Assembly: GCA_903917755.1 (NCBI GenBank)
Contig: CAIXBT010000290.1
Span: 1 to 33,719 of the forward strand
Direction of reading: 5' to 3'
Origin: an uncultured Bacteroidota bacterium
GTDB lineage: Bacteria > Bacteroidota > Bacteroidia > Chitinophagales > LD1
DNA length: 33,719 nt
Shown here one piece after another: positions 8,786 through 16,148 of the stretch; the first letter of the stretch is position 1, and every line of letters begins with the position of its first letter. Below the pieces are notes generated by a model, which ran no database searches, was not told where the DNA came from, and saw nothing but the letters and a program-made list of their open reading frames with translations. Position numbers and translations under genes: made by a program.

Positions 8786-9385
8786 ATGCCAAAACAAAAA
8801 GTAGACGAACAATTTATCATCATTCAGTCTCTGAAGTTATTCAGAAAGCAAAGCTATTATCATACCTCAATGGCAGATATAGCAGCAGCTTGCGGTCTTC
8901 AGAAGGGGTCACTTTATCATTACTTTCCGAGTAAGGAAGATCTGATGAAAAAAGTGATCCGTTTCGTCCATGAGTTCTTCAAAAGCAAGGTATTTTCACT
9001 GGCCTATGACAAGAGCCTGAGCCCTAACGACAGGCTTGAAAAGCTATTTGAAGCGGCGCAGGAGATATTCCTCAATGAAGAAACAGGCTCTCTGATGGGC
9101 AACGTAGGGGTCGAAAGTGCCCTGATGGTACCGGAATTCGCTGAATTGGTACGTTATTTTTTTACCGATTTCTTTCATGCCGTCAAAACCATATATCTGG
9201 ACAAATATCCTGAAGAAATAGCTAATGAGCTGGCAGAGCGTAGTGTGGCTGAGATCGAGGGTAGCCTTATGTTTTCGCGTGTTTTTAATGACCATTCATA
9301 CTTGAAGAACACGACCAAACGTATACTCAATCGCCTCGAAAAAGGCAATGTGAGCCGCAGGGTAGAAATGGAAACCAAAAATTGA
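8786..9385 (+). CDS. TetR-family regulator, probable repressor of the fad operon
   Basis: A 199-residue protein. The N-terminal helix-turn-helix is clear at about residues 28-50 (SMADIAAACGLQKGSLYHYF, then PSKEDLM). The all-helical remainder is the usual ligand-binding and dimerisation half of TetR proteins. It precedes a complete beta-oxidation operon on the same strand, the setting in which acyl-CoA-responsive regulators (FadR of Bacillus, PsrA-type) are found. I therefore infer that it senses acyl-CoA and controls these genes. Operator-like sites lie both upstream (8688-8703) and directly at its stop codon (9385-9398). The ligand cannot be read from the sequence. Confidence 0.85.
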   Translation: MPKQKVDEQFIIIQSLKLFRKQSYYHTSMADIAAACGLQKGSLYHYFPSKEDLMKKVIRFVHEFFKSKVFSLAYDKSLSPNDRLEKLFEAAQEIFLNEETGSLMGNVGVESALMVPEFAELVRYFFTDFFHAVKTIYLDKYPEEIANELAERSVAEIEGSLMFSRVFNDHSYLKNTTKRILNRLEKGNVSRRVEMETKN

Positions 9386-9398
9386 CCGACCGTTCGTT
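9385..9398 (+). promoter_or_regulatory. Second TetR operator-like site before the fad operon
   Basis: ACCGACCGTTCGTT begins on the last base of the TetR stop codon. Aligned with the upstream palindrome, 11 of 16 positions agree (shared pattern ACC-A-CGTT), and ACCGACCG is a common half-site of TetR-type fatty-acid regulators. Its position between regulator and fadN suggests control of the downstream operon. Confidence 0.45.
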
Positions 9399-9401
9399 TT
9401 A

Positions 9402-9437
9402 TGTAATTATCAATTGTTGAATTTTCAATGACCAATG
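9402..9437 (+). repeat. Element 1, 5' arm of 7-bp words
   Basis: The trinucleotide AAT recurs at 9405, 9412, 9420, 9427 and 9434, that is at steps of 7, 8, 7 and 7. The bases between vary (for example TCAATTG, TTCAATG). The arm is reverse complementary in register to the arm at 9824-9862, and it ends at the start codon of the enclosed small gene. Confidence 0.75.
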
Positions 9438-9806
9438 AATACAGAAGAAAACAAGCGGGAAAATATAGTAGTAAAGCGTTCTTTTCAATTTGCACTAGAC
9501 ATAGTGATATATGCTGAAAAGCTGGAAAGCGAAAGAAAGTATGTGATACAAAGGCAACTGCTGAGGTCGGGTACTTCAATAGGTGCCAATGTCAGGGAAG
9601 CATAAAGTGCTGAAAGTATTAGGGACTTTGCTCATAAAATGAAAATAGCAGCAAAGGAAGCAGAGGAGACGAAGTATTGGTTGCTGATTTGTCAGCATTC
9701 AACAAACTATCCTGATTGTGTAGAGTTATTAAATGAAATAAAAGAGATCATTAAAATATTGACCAGTATTATTCATTCAACAAATAAAAAAATTAAAGAT
9801 CGGTGA
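9435..9806 (+). pseudogene. Four-helix-bundle / 23S rRNA IVS-type protein gene with in-frame TAA
   Basis: From ATG 9435 to TGA 9804-9806 one frame of 123 codons reads as a four-helix-bundle protein of the 23S-rRNA-intervening-sequence family. Visible family blocks are FQFALDIVIYAEKLESE, RQLLRSGTSIGANVREA, SAESIRDFAHKMKIAAKEAE, ETKYWLLIC and a C-terminal helix NEIKEIIKILTSIIHS. Codon 57 (9603-9605) is TAA, at a position where relatives have Gln (EAQSAES), so a single C-to-T change would explain it. The fragment before the stop (56 residues) would lack half the bundle. It lies between paired 7-bp-word arms, between the TetR gene and fadN. It differs in sequence from the other two copies in this operon, so it is not a recent duplicate of them. 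It could be a real pseudogene or a sequencing error. Confidence 0.8.
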
Positions 9807-9823
9807 TCATTGGGTGTTTCACA

Positions 9824-9862
9824 CAATTGAAAATTGATAATTCATTAATTGAAAATTAAAAT
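9824..9862 (+). repeat. Element 1, 3' arm of 7-bp words
   Basis: ATT recurs at 9826, 9833, 9840, 9848 and 9855 (steps 7, 7, 8, 7). Read as the reverse complement this is 7, 8, 7, 7, exactly the spacing of the 5' arm, so the two arms can pair without shifting register. The arm runs up to the fadN start codon at 9863. Confidence 0.75.
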
Positions 9863-12298
9863 ATGGAATCAACTTTGTCAGAAAAGAAGGCCGTGGCAGT
9901 GACCACCGCCAAGAACCGTAAAGTAAAGAAAGTCGCCGTGATCGGTTCCGGTGTCATGGGTTCGAGAATAGCCATGCACTTTGCTAACATCGGACTACCG
10001 GTCGTTCTGCTGGATATTATCCCACGCGATGCCAGCGAGGAGGATCTGAAGAAACCGGCAGTGCGCAACAAAGTGGTCAACGATGCTCTGGCTTTTGCAC
10101 TCAAGTCAAATCCATCTCCTATATATGATAAGGGTTTTGCCAATCGTATCACTACGGGCAACTTCACCGACAACATGAACCTGATCAAAGATGCTGACTG
10201 GGTGATCGAGGTGGTAGTAGAAAACCTCAATATCAAAAAGAGCGTATTCGAACAGATCGAGCAGTTCCGTAAACCGGGCACGCTGATCACTTCAAATACA
10301 TCAGGTATACCTATCCACCTCATGACCGAAGGAAGAAGCGATGATTTCAAAGCGCACTTCTGCGGCAGCCACTTCTTCAATCCTCCTCGTTATCTGAGAT
10401 TGCTCGAGATCATCCCTACTACACTGACCCATCCTGAGGTGGTAGACTTTCTGATGAACTACGGAGATGTATATCTCGGCAAACAAACTGTTTTATGCAA
10501 AGATACGCCAGCATTCATCGCAAACCGTGTAGGGGTATTCAGCATAGCAGCAGTTATCAAACTGATGCAGGAAATGGATATGACCATCGATGAAGTAGAT
10601 GCACTGACAGGCACGCTGATCGGCAAGCCTAAGTCTGCTACATTTCGTACCACAGATGTGGTAGGTCTCGACACCATGATCAAAGTAATGAAAGGCGCTT
10701 ACGACAATCTGCCAAACGACGAAATGCGCGACGTAATGCAGGTGCCTGATTGGATCATGACCATGGATGCAAATAAATGGTGGGGCGATAAATCAGGTCA
10801 GGGTTTCTTTAAGAAAAGCAAATCTGCTGATGGCAAAAAATCTTTCGTTACACTCGACTGGAAGACGCTCGAATACAAACCATCTGCCAAGACAAAATCA
10901 GCTACTACCGAGCTGAAAGCCATAGAAGACACTAAGAAACGCCTCGTAGCGGTTTCTAAACAAACTGATAAACACGGTGAGTTTCTCAAAAAACTGACCA
11001 GCTATGTATCAGCTTATGTATCTAACCGTATCCCTGAAATATCTGACGAACTGTATCGCCTCGATGATGCTATGCGCGCAGGTTTCGGCTGGGAACTAGG
11101 ACCATTCGAACAGTGGGATATCATTGGCGTGGAGAAGATCATCGGCGATATCAAAGCTGCCGGTTTTAAACTCGGCGCATGGGTAGACGAAATGCTCGCA
11201 GGTGGTTTCAAAACATTCTACACTGTAGAGAATGGTGTCAGAAAATACTATGACATCAATTCAAAATCATACAAATCTATTCCGGGTCGTGAGGCATTCA
11301 TCATCATGGATAATGTCTTTACTCAAAAAGCAGTTTGGAAAAATCAGGATGCCCGTATCGACGATATCGGCGATGGCGTACTGAACGTATCATGGAGTAC
11401 TAAGATGAACGCTCTCGGTGGCGGTGTACTCGAGGGTATCAATAAGGCCATAGACCTCGCAGAGGCACAAGGTTGGAAAGGAGTAGTACTCGGTCACGAC
11501 TGCCCTAACTTCTCTGCCGGTGCTAACCTCGCCATGATATTCATGATGGCTATCGAGCAGGATTATGATGAACTGGATTTCGCTATCCGCGCCTTCCAGC
11601 ATAGCACAGGCCGTTGCCGTTATTCATCTATACCGGTCGTCGCAGCGCCTCACGGTATGACACTCGGGGGTGGATGCGAGTTTACCATGCACAGCGATGC
11701 AGCAGCAGTATCTGCAGAAACATATATCGGTCTCGTAGAGGTCGGTGTGGGTTTGATACCTGGCGGCGGTGGTACTAAGGAATTGGCACTGCGTGCATCT
11801 GATGCATACTTCGCAGGCGATCCTCAGATACCTACTCTTGCTGAAAAATTTCAGGCTATAGCTACCGCTAAGGTTGCCACTTCAGCATATGAGGGATTTG
11901 CTGTAGGCGTACTCGATAGGAAGAAAGACTTCGTAGTAGTAAATCAATCACGTGTACTCGCAGAAGCAAAACAAAAAGTATTGGAACTCGCAGCAGACGG
12001 ATATGTACAGAAGCCTATGCGCACTGACATCACAGTACTCGGCCGTACAGGTCTCGCGGCCCTCTATGCAGGTGCAGCAGCATTCAATGTAGGTGGCTAT
12101 GCCAGCGCACACGATATGCTGATCGCTAAAAAGATCGCTTACGTACTCTGCGGTGGTGACCTGACCAGCGAGTCTAAAGTGACTGAACAATATCTCTTGG
12201 ATCTCGAAAGAGAAGCATTCCTGTCACTTTGCGGTGAGAAGAAAACCCTCGAGCGTATCCAGTCAATATTGACTAGCGGAAAGCCATTGAGAAACTAG
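9863..12298 (+). CDS. fadN: 3-hydroxyacyl-CoA dehydrogenase / enoyl-CoA hydratase (FadN type)
   Basis: An 811-residue two-function beta-oxidation enzyme that hydrates enoyl-CoA and oxidises 3-hydroxyacyl-CoA with NAD. The order is dehydrogenase first, hydratase second, as in B. subtilis FadN and opposite to E. coli FadB. The NAD-binding loop is GSGVMG (28-33), and HFFNPP carries the dehydrogenase His (H170). The dehydrogenase C-terminal domains run to about 460. The hydratase part is at about 480-720, with FSAGANL (oxyanion hole), GMTLGGGCEF and GLVEVGVGLIPGGGG. The C-terminus GKPLRN is, from memory, the usual FadN ending. It is the first gene of the fad operon; its start directly follows the 3' arm of element 1, and its TAG stop lies inside the 5' arm of element 2. 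Confidence 0.93.
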   Translation: MESTLSEKKAVAVTTAKNRKVKKVAVIGSGVMGSRIAMHFANIGLPVVLLDIIPRDASEEDLKKPAVRNKVVNDALAFALKSNPSPIYDKGFANRITTGNFTDNMNLIKDADWVIEVVVENLNIKKSVFEQIEQFRKPGTLITSNTSGIPIHLMTEGRSDDFKAHFCGSHFFNPPRYLRLLEIIPTTLTHPEVVDFLMNYGDVYLGKQTVLCKDTPAFIANRVGVFSIAAVIKLMQEMDMTIDEVDALTGTLIGKPKSATFRTTDVVGLDTMIKVMKGAYDNLPNDEMRDVMQVPDWIMTMDANKWWGDKSGQGFFKKSKSADGKKSFVTLDWKTLEYKPSAKTKSATTELKAIEDTKKRLVAVSKQTDKHGEFLKKLTSYVSAYVSNRIPEISDELYRLDDAMRAGFGWELGPFEQWDIIGVEKIIGDIKAAGFKLGAWVDEMLAGGFKTFYTVENGVRKYYDINSKSYKSIPGREAFIIMDNVFTQKAVWKNQDARIDDIGDGVLNVSWSTKMNALGGGVLEGINKAIDLAEAQGWKGVVLGHDCPNFSAGANLAMIFMMAIEQDYDELDFAIRAFQHSTGRCRYSSIPVVAAPHGMTLGGGCEFTMHSDAAAVSAETYIGLVEVGVGLIPGGGGTKELALRASDAYFAGDPQIPTLAEKFQAIATAKVATSAYEGFAVGVLDRKKDFVVVNQSRVLAEAKQKVLELAADGYVQKPMRTDITVLGRTGLAALYAGAAAFNVGGYASAHDMLIAKKIAYVLCGGDLTSESKVTEQYLLDLEREAFLSLCGEKKTLERIQSILTSGKPLRN

Positions 12299-12317
12299 AA
12301 TCAGAAGTCAAGAGAGC
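12296..12317 (+). repeat. Element 2, 5' arm, overlapping the fadN stop codon
   Basis: Bases 12296-12313 (TAGAATCAGAAGTCAAGA) are the reverse complement of 12671-12688 at 15 of 18 positions. The words AGAATCA and GAAGTCA are 7 bp long. The first three bases are the TAG stop codon of fadN, so the coding end and the arm are shared. Confidence 0.65.
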
Positions 12318-12628
12318 TTGTTAAAAGTGTTTATGTTCTTTCAAATAAATTTCCGAAAGGAGAAACATATGGTTTGACTTCACAGATAAGAAGGTCTGTT
12401 ATTTCAATACCATCGAATATAGCAGAAGGGTCAGGCAAAAACTCCGATAAGGATTTTGCTAGATTTCTGAGCATCGCAATTGGTTCTTCTTTTGAATTAG
12501 AAACACAATTAATTCTGTGTTTTGATTTGGAGTATATAAACAAAAATGAGTTCGATATTATTATAGACAAAGTAAACGAAGTACAAAAGTTAATTTTCGG
12601 ATTTAGTAAAACATTACAAACACAATAA
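12299..12628 (+). pseudogene. Four-helix-bundle / IVS-type protein gene lacking its start
   Basis: The frame is open from the codon right after the fadN stop, in the same frame as fadN, through TAA at 12626-12628 (109 codons). It reads NQKSRELVKSVYVLSNKFPK, then YGLTSQIRRSVISIPSNIAE, then FARFLSIAIGSSFELETQ. This aligns with the intact copy at 13913 from its residue 10 onward, so only the first nine or so residues (M to the Trp of the xIW motif) are missing. No ATG or GTG is in frame before the conserved core; the first standard alternative is TTG 12374, which would remove helix 1. It is either a 5'-truncated remnant, a gene starting at a rare codon, or one reached by reading through the fadN stop. 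Paired 7-bp-word arms flank it. Confidence 0.75.
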
Positions 12629-12650
12629 AAAATTAAAAAACAAAACCAAA

Positions 12651-12692
12651 GTCATTGTCATTGACTTGATTCTTGACTCTTGGTTCTAAAAA
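12651..12692 (+). repeat. Element 2, 3' arm of 7-bp words
   Basis: The words CTTGATT, CTTGACT and CTTGGTT stand in a row at 12665-12685, preceded by looser GTCATTG/TCATTGA words. Bases 12671-12688 pair with the 5' arm at the fadN stop codon. The arm ends 8 bases before the fadA start at 12701. Confidence 0.7.
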
Positions 12693-12700
12693 TCTACATT

Positions 12701-13876
12701 ATGCAAGAAGCTTATATAGTGGCAGGTTGCCGCACCGCCATCGGAAAATCAAAGAGAGGAGGATTCAGATTTACATCTCCTGTAGACTTGGGTTACTACG
12801 CTATCACTGAACTGCTCAAAAGAGTACCTGGTCTCGACCCTACACGAATCGACGACCTCATCGTAGGTAATGCAGTACCTGAGGCTGAACAAGGTCTGCA
12901 AATGGCACGCTGGATAGCGTTGCGTTCACTGCCTGTCAATGTACCGGCTTTCACTGTCAACCGTTATTGCGGTTCAGGTATCGAGACCATCGCACTGGCT
13001 ACTGCCAAGATCCGTTCGGGCATGGCAGAATGTATCATAGCAGGTGGAGCAGAATCTATGTCGCTCGTACCTACAGTAGGTTACAAAACAGTACCGAACT
13101 ACGAAGTAGCAAAGACAAATCCTGAATACTATATCGGCATGGGTCTCACAGGCGAGCTCGTAGCTGAAAAATATGGCATCACCCGTCAGGCTATGGACGA
13201 ATTTTCATACAACTCTCACGTCAAAGCTTTTGCCGCTATCGAAGCAGGTAAATTCAAAGAAGAGATCGTGCCAATAGAAGTAGAGGAAGTATACTTCGAC
13301 GGAGTTAAGAAGAAATCAAGAAAAGCAACTGTAGGTGCTGATGAAGGTCCACGCAAAGATACCTCTGTAGAAGGCCTTGCCGCATTGAAACCGGTATTCA
13401 AAGTGAACGGTACCATCACTGCCGGAAACTCATCTCAGACATCTGACGGTGCTGCATTCGTACTGGTAATGAGCGAAAGAATGGTCAATGAACTTGGCCT
13501 GAAACCTATCGCTCGTCTTATCACTTCCGCATCTGTAGGAGTTGATCCTACTATCATGGGTATCGGCCCGGTAGCTGCGATACCGAAGGCGCTGAAACAA
13601 GCAGGTCTGAAACTGGATGATATTGACCTCATCGAGCTCAACGAGGCTTTTGCATCTCAGTCACTCGCAGTGATCCAGGAGCTGGGTCTCAATACCGCAA
13701 AACTCAATGTGAACGGTGGCGCTATCGCACTCGGACACCCGCTGGGATGTACTGGTGCATGGCTCACTCAGAAGCTGTATAATGAAGCTCGCCGTCGTGG
13801 CAGCAAATACGGTATGGCCTCGGCTTGTATCGGTGGTGGTCAGGGTATTGCTGGTATCTATGAATTCATTAGTTAA
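12701..13876 (+). CDS. fadA: Acetyl-CoA C-acyltransferase (3-ketoacyl-CoA thiolase)
   Basis: A 391-residue thiolase that cleaves 3-ketoacyl-CoA to acetyl-CoA and a shortened acyl-CoA. The frame is open upstream to TTG 12680, but those seven codons lie in the 7-bp-word arm, and [20 protein letters not shown] is the normal thiolase N-terminus, so I use ATG 12701. Catalytic residues are visible: nucleophile Cys90 (NRYCGSG), His346 ([11 protein letters not shown]) and Cys376 (SACIGGGQG). It is the second enzyme gene of the fad operon. It completes the spiral with FadN and the two acyl-CoA dehydrogenases. It is separated from both neighbours by four-helix-bundle elements rather than by the short gaps expected in a compact operon. 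Confidence 0.95.
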   Translation: MQEAYIVAGCRTAIGKSKRGGFRFTSPVDLGYYAITELLKRVPGLDPTRIDDLIVGNAVPEAEQGLQMARWIALRSLPVNVPAFTVNRYCGSGIETIALATAKIRSGMAECIIAGGAESMSLVPTVGYKTVPNYEVAKTNPEYYIGMGLTGELVAEKYGITRQAMDEFSYNSHVKAFAAIEAGKFKEEIVPIEVEEVYFDGVKKKSRKATVGADEGPRKDTSVEGLAALKPVFKVNGTITAGNSSQTSDGAAFVLVMSERMVNELGLKPIARLITSASVGVDPTIMGIGPVAAIPKALKQAGLKLDDIDLIELNEAFASQSLAVIQELGLNTAKLNVNGGAIALGHPLGCTGAWLTQKLYNEARRRGSKYGMASACIGGGQGIAGIYEFIS

Positions 13877-13882
13877 GAAGCC

Positions 13883-13910
13883 TTTAGACGATAGATAATA
13901 GACATTAGAC
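13883..13910 (+). repeat. Element 3, 5' arm: four tandem NNTAGAC words
   Basis: Four consecutive 7-bp words, TTTAGAC, GATAGAT, AATAGAC and ATTAGAC, follow the fadA stop by 6 bases and end 2 bases before the ATG of the small gene. The conserved part TAGAC is the exact reverse complement of GTCTA in the 3' arm. Confidence 0.85.
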
Positions 13911-13912
13911 CA

Positions 13913-14269
13913 ATGCATAATTATAGAGAATTACATATTTGGAAGAGGTCTATTAAAGTGGCAGTAAATATGTATGAAATCGTTGCTGCTTTCCCTTCGT
14001 CTGAACGCTATGAATTGACGAGTCAAATAAAGAGAGCTGTTGTGTCAATTGCTTCAAACATTGCAGAAGGTGCCGGTCGAAATACAAATAAGGAGTTTAA
14101 TCACTTTCTTGGTATAGCAATTGGTTCATCGTTTGAAGTGTATACCCAACTGGTGATCGCTGGTGAGTTGGGTCTTGTAAAAGAAAAATTACTTCTACCT
14201 GTTTTATCAGAATTGGAAGAGATTCAAAAAATGATTCGCGTATTTAAAGAAACATTAAAAATCAATTAA
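13913..14269 (+). CDS. Four-helix-bundle protein, 23S rRNA intervening-sequence family (intact copy)
   Basis: A 118-residue all-helical protein starting MHNYRELHIWKRSIKVAVNM, then FPSSERYELTSQIKRAVVSI, SNIAEGAGRNTNKEFNHFLG, and SSFEVYTQLVIAGELGLV, ending in a helix ELEEIQKMIRVFKETLK. This is the standard full-length form of the IVS/S23-type four-helix-bundle family (relatives include the Avd accessory protein of diversity-generating retroelements). Members were first found encoded in 23S rRNA intervening sequences; many stand-alone copies in Bacteroidota have no known role. Basic surface residues suggest nucleic-acid binding, which is inference. It lies between fadA and the first fadE, framed by complementary 7-bp-word arms, and shares the core LTSQI-R-V-SI--SNIAEG-G-N with the truncated copy at 12299. 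Confidence 0.88.
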   Translation: MHNYRELHIWKRSIKVAVNMYEIVAAFPSSERYELTSQIKRAVVSIASNIAEGAGRNTNKEFNHFLGIAIGSSFEVYTQLVIAGELGLVKEKLLLPVLSELEEIQKMIRVFKETLKIN

Positions 14270-14293
14270 TAACCAAAGACGGAAACACTGGCA

Positions 14294-14328
14294 TTGTCTA
14301 TTGTCTAACGTCTATAATCTAAAATCTA
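14294..14328 (+). repeat. Element 3, 3' arm: five tandem NNGTCTA-type words
   Basis: Five consecutive 7-bp words, TTGTCTA, TTGTCTA, ACGTCTA, TAATCTA and AAATCTA, end 5 bases before the start codon of the first fadE (14334). They are reverse complementary in period and word to the four TAGAC words at 13883-13910, so a long hairpin could place the small gene in its loop. Confidence 0.85.
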
Positions 14329-14333
14329 TTATT

Positions 14334-16130
14334 ATGTCAACTCTCACAGAAAAAAAGGTAGATCTCAAGGGCGGTGAATTCCTGGTAAAGGAATCATCTC
14401 CGGCTAATACTTATATCAGGGAAGAGATCACCGAGGAGCAAAAGATGATAGCACAATCTACGGCGGATTTTATCGCTACCCGTGTGCTTACAAATTTAAA
14501 GCAAATAGATAAGCAAGAGCCAGGCCTTGTAGTAGGTCTATTGCACGAGATAGCCGATCTCGGATTACTCGGTGCTGCAGTGCCGGAGGAATATGGTGGA
14601 ATGGGCGTTGATTTTGCCACAGATACATATATTAACGAAGAAATGGGATGTGGCCACTCTTTTGCTGCTGCTTTTGCCGCACATACCGGCATCGGTACAC
14701 TGCCCATTCTGTATTTCGGTACTGAAGAGCAAAAGAAGAAATATCTCCCAGGCCTGTCGAATGGCAGCATCAAAGCTTCTTACTGTCTCACTGAGCCGGG
14801 TTCAGGTTCTGATGCACTAGGTGCGAAGACCAAGGCAGTATTGACCGAAGATGGCAAACACTATATCATCAATGGCCAGAAGATGTGGATCACCAATGCA
14901 GGATTCGCAGATCTGTTCACTGTTTTTGCCAAGATCGATGGAGAGAAATTCACTGGATTTCTGATCGATGCCAAGGCAGAAGGAATATCATTGGGTGCTG
15001 AAGAGGACAAACTTGGTATCAAAGGTTCATCTACCCGTCAGGTGTTTTTCAATAATGTAAAAGTACCTGTAGAGAATATACTCGGTGAGATCGGCAAAGG
15101 ACATAAGATAGCATTCAATGTATTGAACATCGGCCGCTATAAACTGGGTGTGCTGGCTTTGGGTGGTTCAAAAGAGACCTGCTCTACAGCAGTGAAATAT
15201 GCTAATGAGCGTATCCAGTTCAATGTACCTATATCATCATTCGGAGCTATCAAGCACAAGCTCGCTGAGATGGCTGTGAAAATATATGCAGTAGATGCTT
15301 CTGTCTATCGTACAGCCGGTCTGATCCATGATTATATAGAAACTGCTACCGCCGCAGGCACTGATAAAGTACAGGCTAAATTGCTCGCTGCTGAGGAGTT
15401 CTCTGTAGAGTGCGCCATACTGAAAGTGTTTGGATCGGAAGTAGCGGACTATACAGTAGACGAAGCTGTTCAGGTATTTGGAGGGACAGGTTTCAGCGAA
15501 GAGTATCCTGTAGCACGTGCATATCGCGATTCCCGTATCAATAGGATATTCGAAGGTACTAATGAGATCAATCGTTTGCTCTCAGTAGGTATGCTGGTCA
15601 AAAAGGCAATGAAAGGCGAACTCGATCTTTTCACTCCTGCTATGGCAGTACAGAAAGAATTGATGAGCGTGCCAGATTTCTCTACACCGGATTCAGAAGA
15701 TACATTTGCAGCAGATAGAAAAGCACTGCAGAATGCTAAAAAAGCTATCCTCATGGTAGCAGGTGCAGCCGTTCAGAAATTCATGCAGAATCTGGATAAA
15801 GAACAGGAGATCATGATGAATATCGCTGATATGCTGATAGAATTGTTTGCTTGTGAATCAGCATTGCTCAAGACCGAGAAGCTGGTGAGCATTCAGGGTG
15901 AGACAGCTTGTGCATTGCAGATCGATCTGACCAGAACATATATCTCTGATGCACTGGAGCGTATCAATCTGTCAGGCAAACATGCAGTCACTGCATTCAA
16001 CGATGGCGATATGCTTCGCATCATGCTCATGGGAATTAAACGTTTTACTAAATATGATGCATTCAATACTATAGCGGCCAGAAGAAGGATCGCTGACAAA
16101 CTGATAGCCGAAAACCAATTCTGTTTCTAA
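14334..16130 (+). CDS. fadE: Acyl-CoA dehydrogenase, first of two paralogues
   Basis: A 598-residue FAD enzyme that oxidises acyl-CoA to trans-2-enoyl-CoA, the first step of the cycle. I start it at ATG 14334 because the open frame upstream (from 14301) is 7-bp-word arm. Family motifs are PEEYGGMGVDF, the FAD-binding block CLTEPGSGSDALGAKTKA and WITNAGFAD, and the catalytic-base segment RIFEGTNEINRLL with Glu407. A C-terminal extension of about 170 residues beyond the core matches the long FadE of B. subtilis and mitochondrial VLCAD-type enzymes. The paralogue follows 18 bases after the stop and shares the N-terminal LKGGEFL phrase and most motifs. The electron acceptor (ETF) is not encoded nearby. 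Confidence 0.93.
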   Translation: MSTLTEKKVDLKGGEFLVKESSPANTYIREEITEEQKMIAQSTADFIATRVLTNLKQIDKQEPGLVVGLLHEIADLGLLGAAVPEEYGGMGVDFATDTYINEEMGCGHSFAAAFAAHTGIGTLPILYFGTEEQKKKYLPGLSNGSIKASYCLTEPGSGSDALGAKTKAVLTEDGKHYIINGQKMWITNAGFADLFTVFAKIDGEKFTGFLIDAKAEGISLGAEEDKLGIKGSSTRQVFFNNVKVPVENILGEIGKGHKIAFNVLNIGRYKLGVLALGGSKETCSTAVKYANERIQFNVPISSFGAIKHKLAEMAVKIYAVDASVYRTAGLIHDYIETATAAGTDKVQAKLLAAEEFSVECAILKVFGSEVADYTVDEAVQVFGGTGFSEEYPVARAYRDSRINRIFEGTNEINRLLSVGMLVKKAMKGELDLFTPAMAVQKELMSVPDFSTPDSEDTFAADRKALQNAKKAILMVAGAAVQKFMQNLDKEQEIMMNIADMLIELFACESALLKTEKLVSIQGETACALQIDLTRTYISDALERINLSGKHAVTAFNDGDMLRIMLMGIKRFTKYDAFNTIAARRRIADKLIAENQFCF

Positions 16131-16148
16131 TCTACTAAATACTAAAAA

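Noticed and set aside
12680-12700. Upstream TTG start for the thiolase
   Set aside because: The extra codons lie in the repeat arm and are not part of the thiolase family N-terminus.
13883-14328. CRISPR-like repeat array
   Set aside because: The units are 7 bp and contiguous, with no constant repeat/spacer structure and no cas genes.
9402-14333. Diversity-generating retroelement (because four-helix-bundle proteins resemble Avd)
   Set aside because: No reverse transcriptase, template repeat or variable repeat is present in the window.
14301-14333. Upstream TTG start for the first acyl-CoA dehydrogenase
   Set aside because: The extra eleven codons are translated repeat words; ATG 14334 matches the paralogue's N-terminus.
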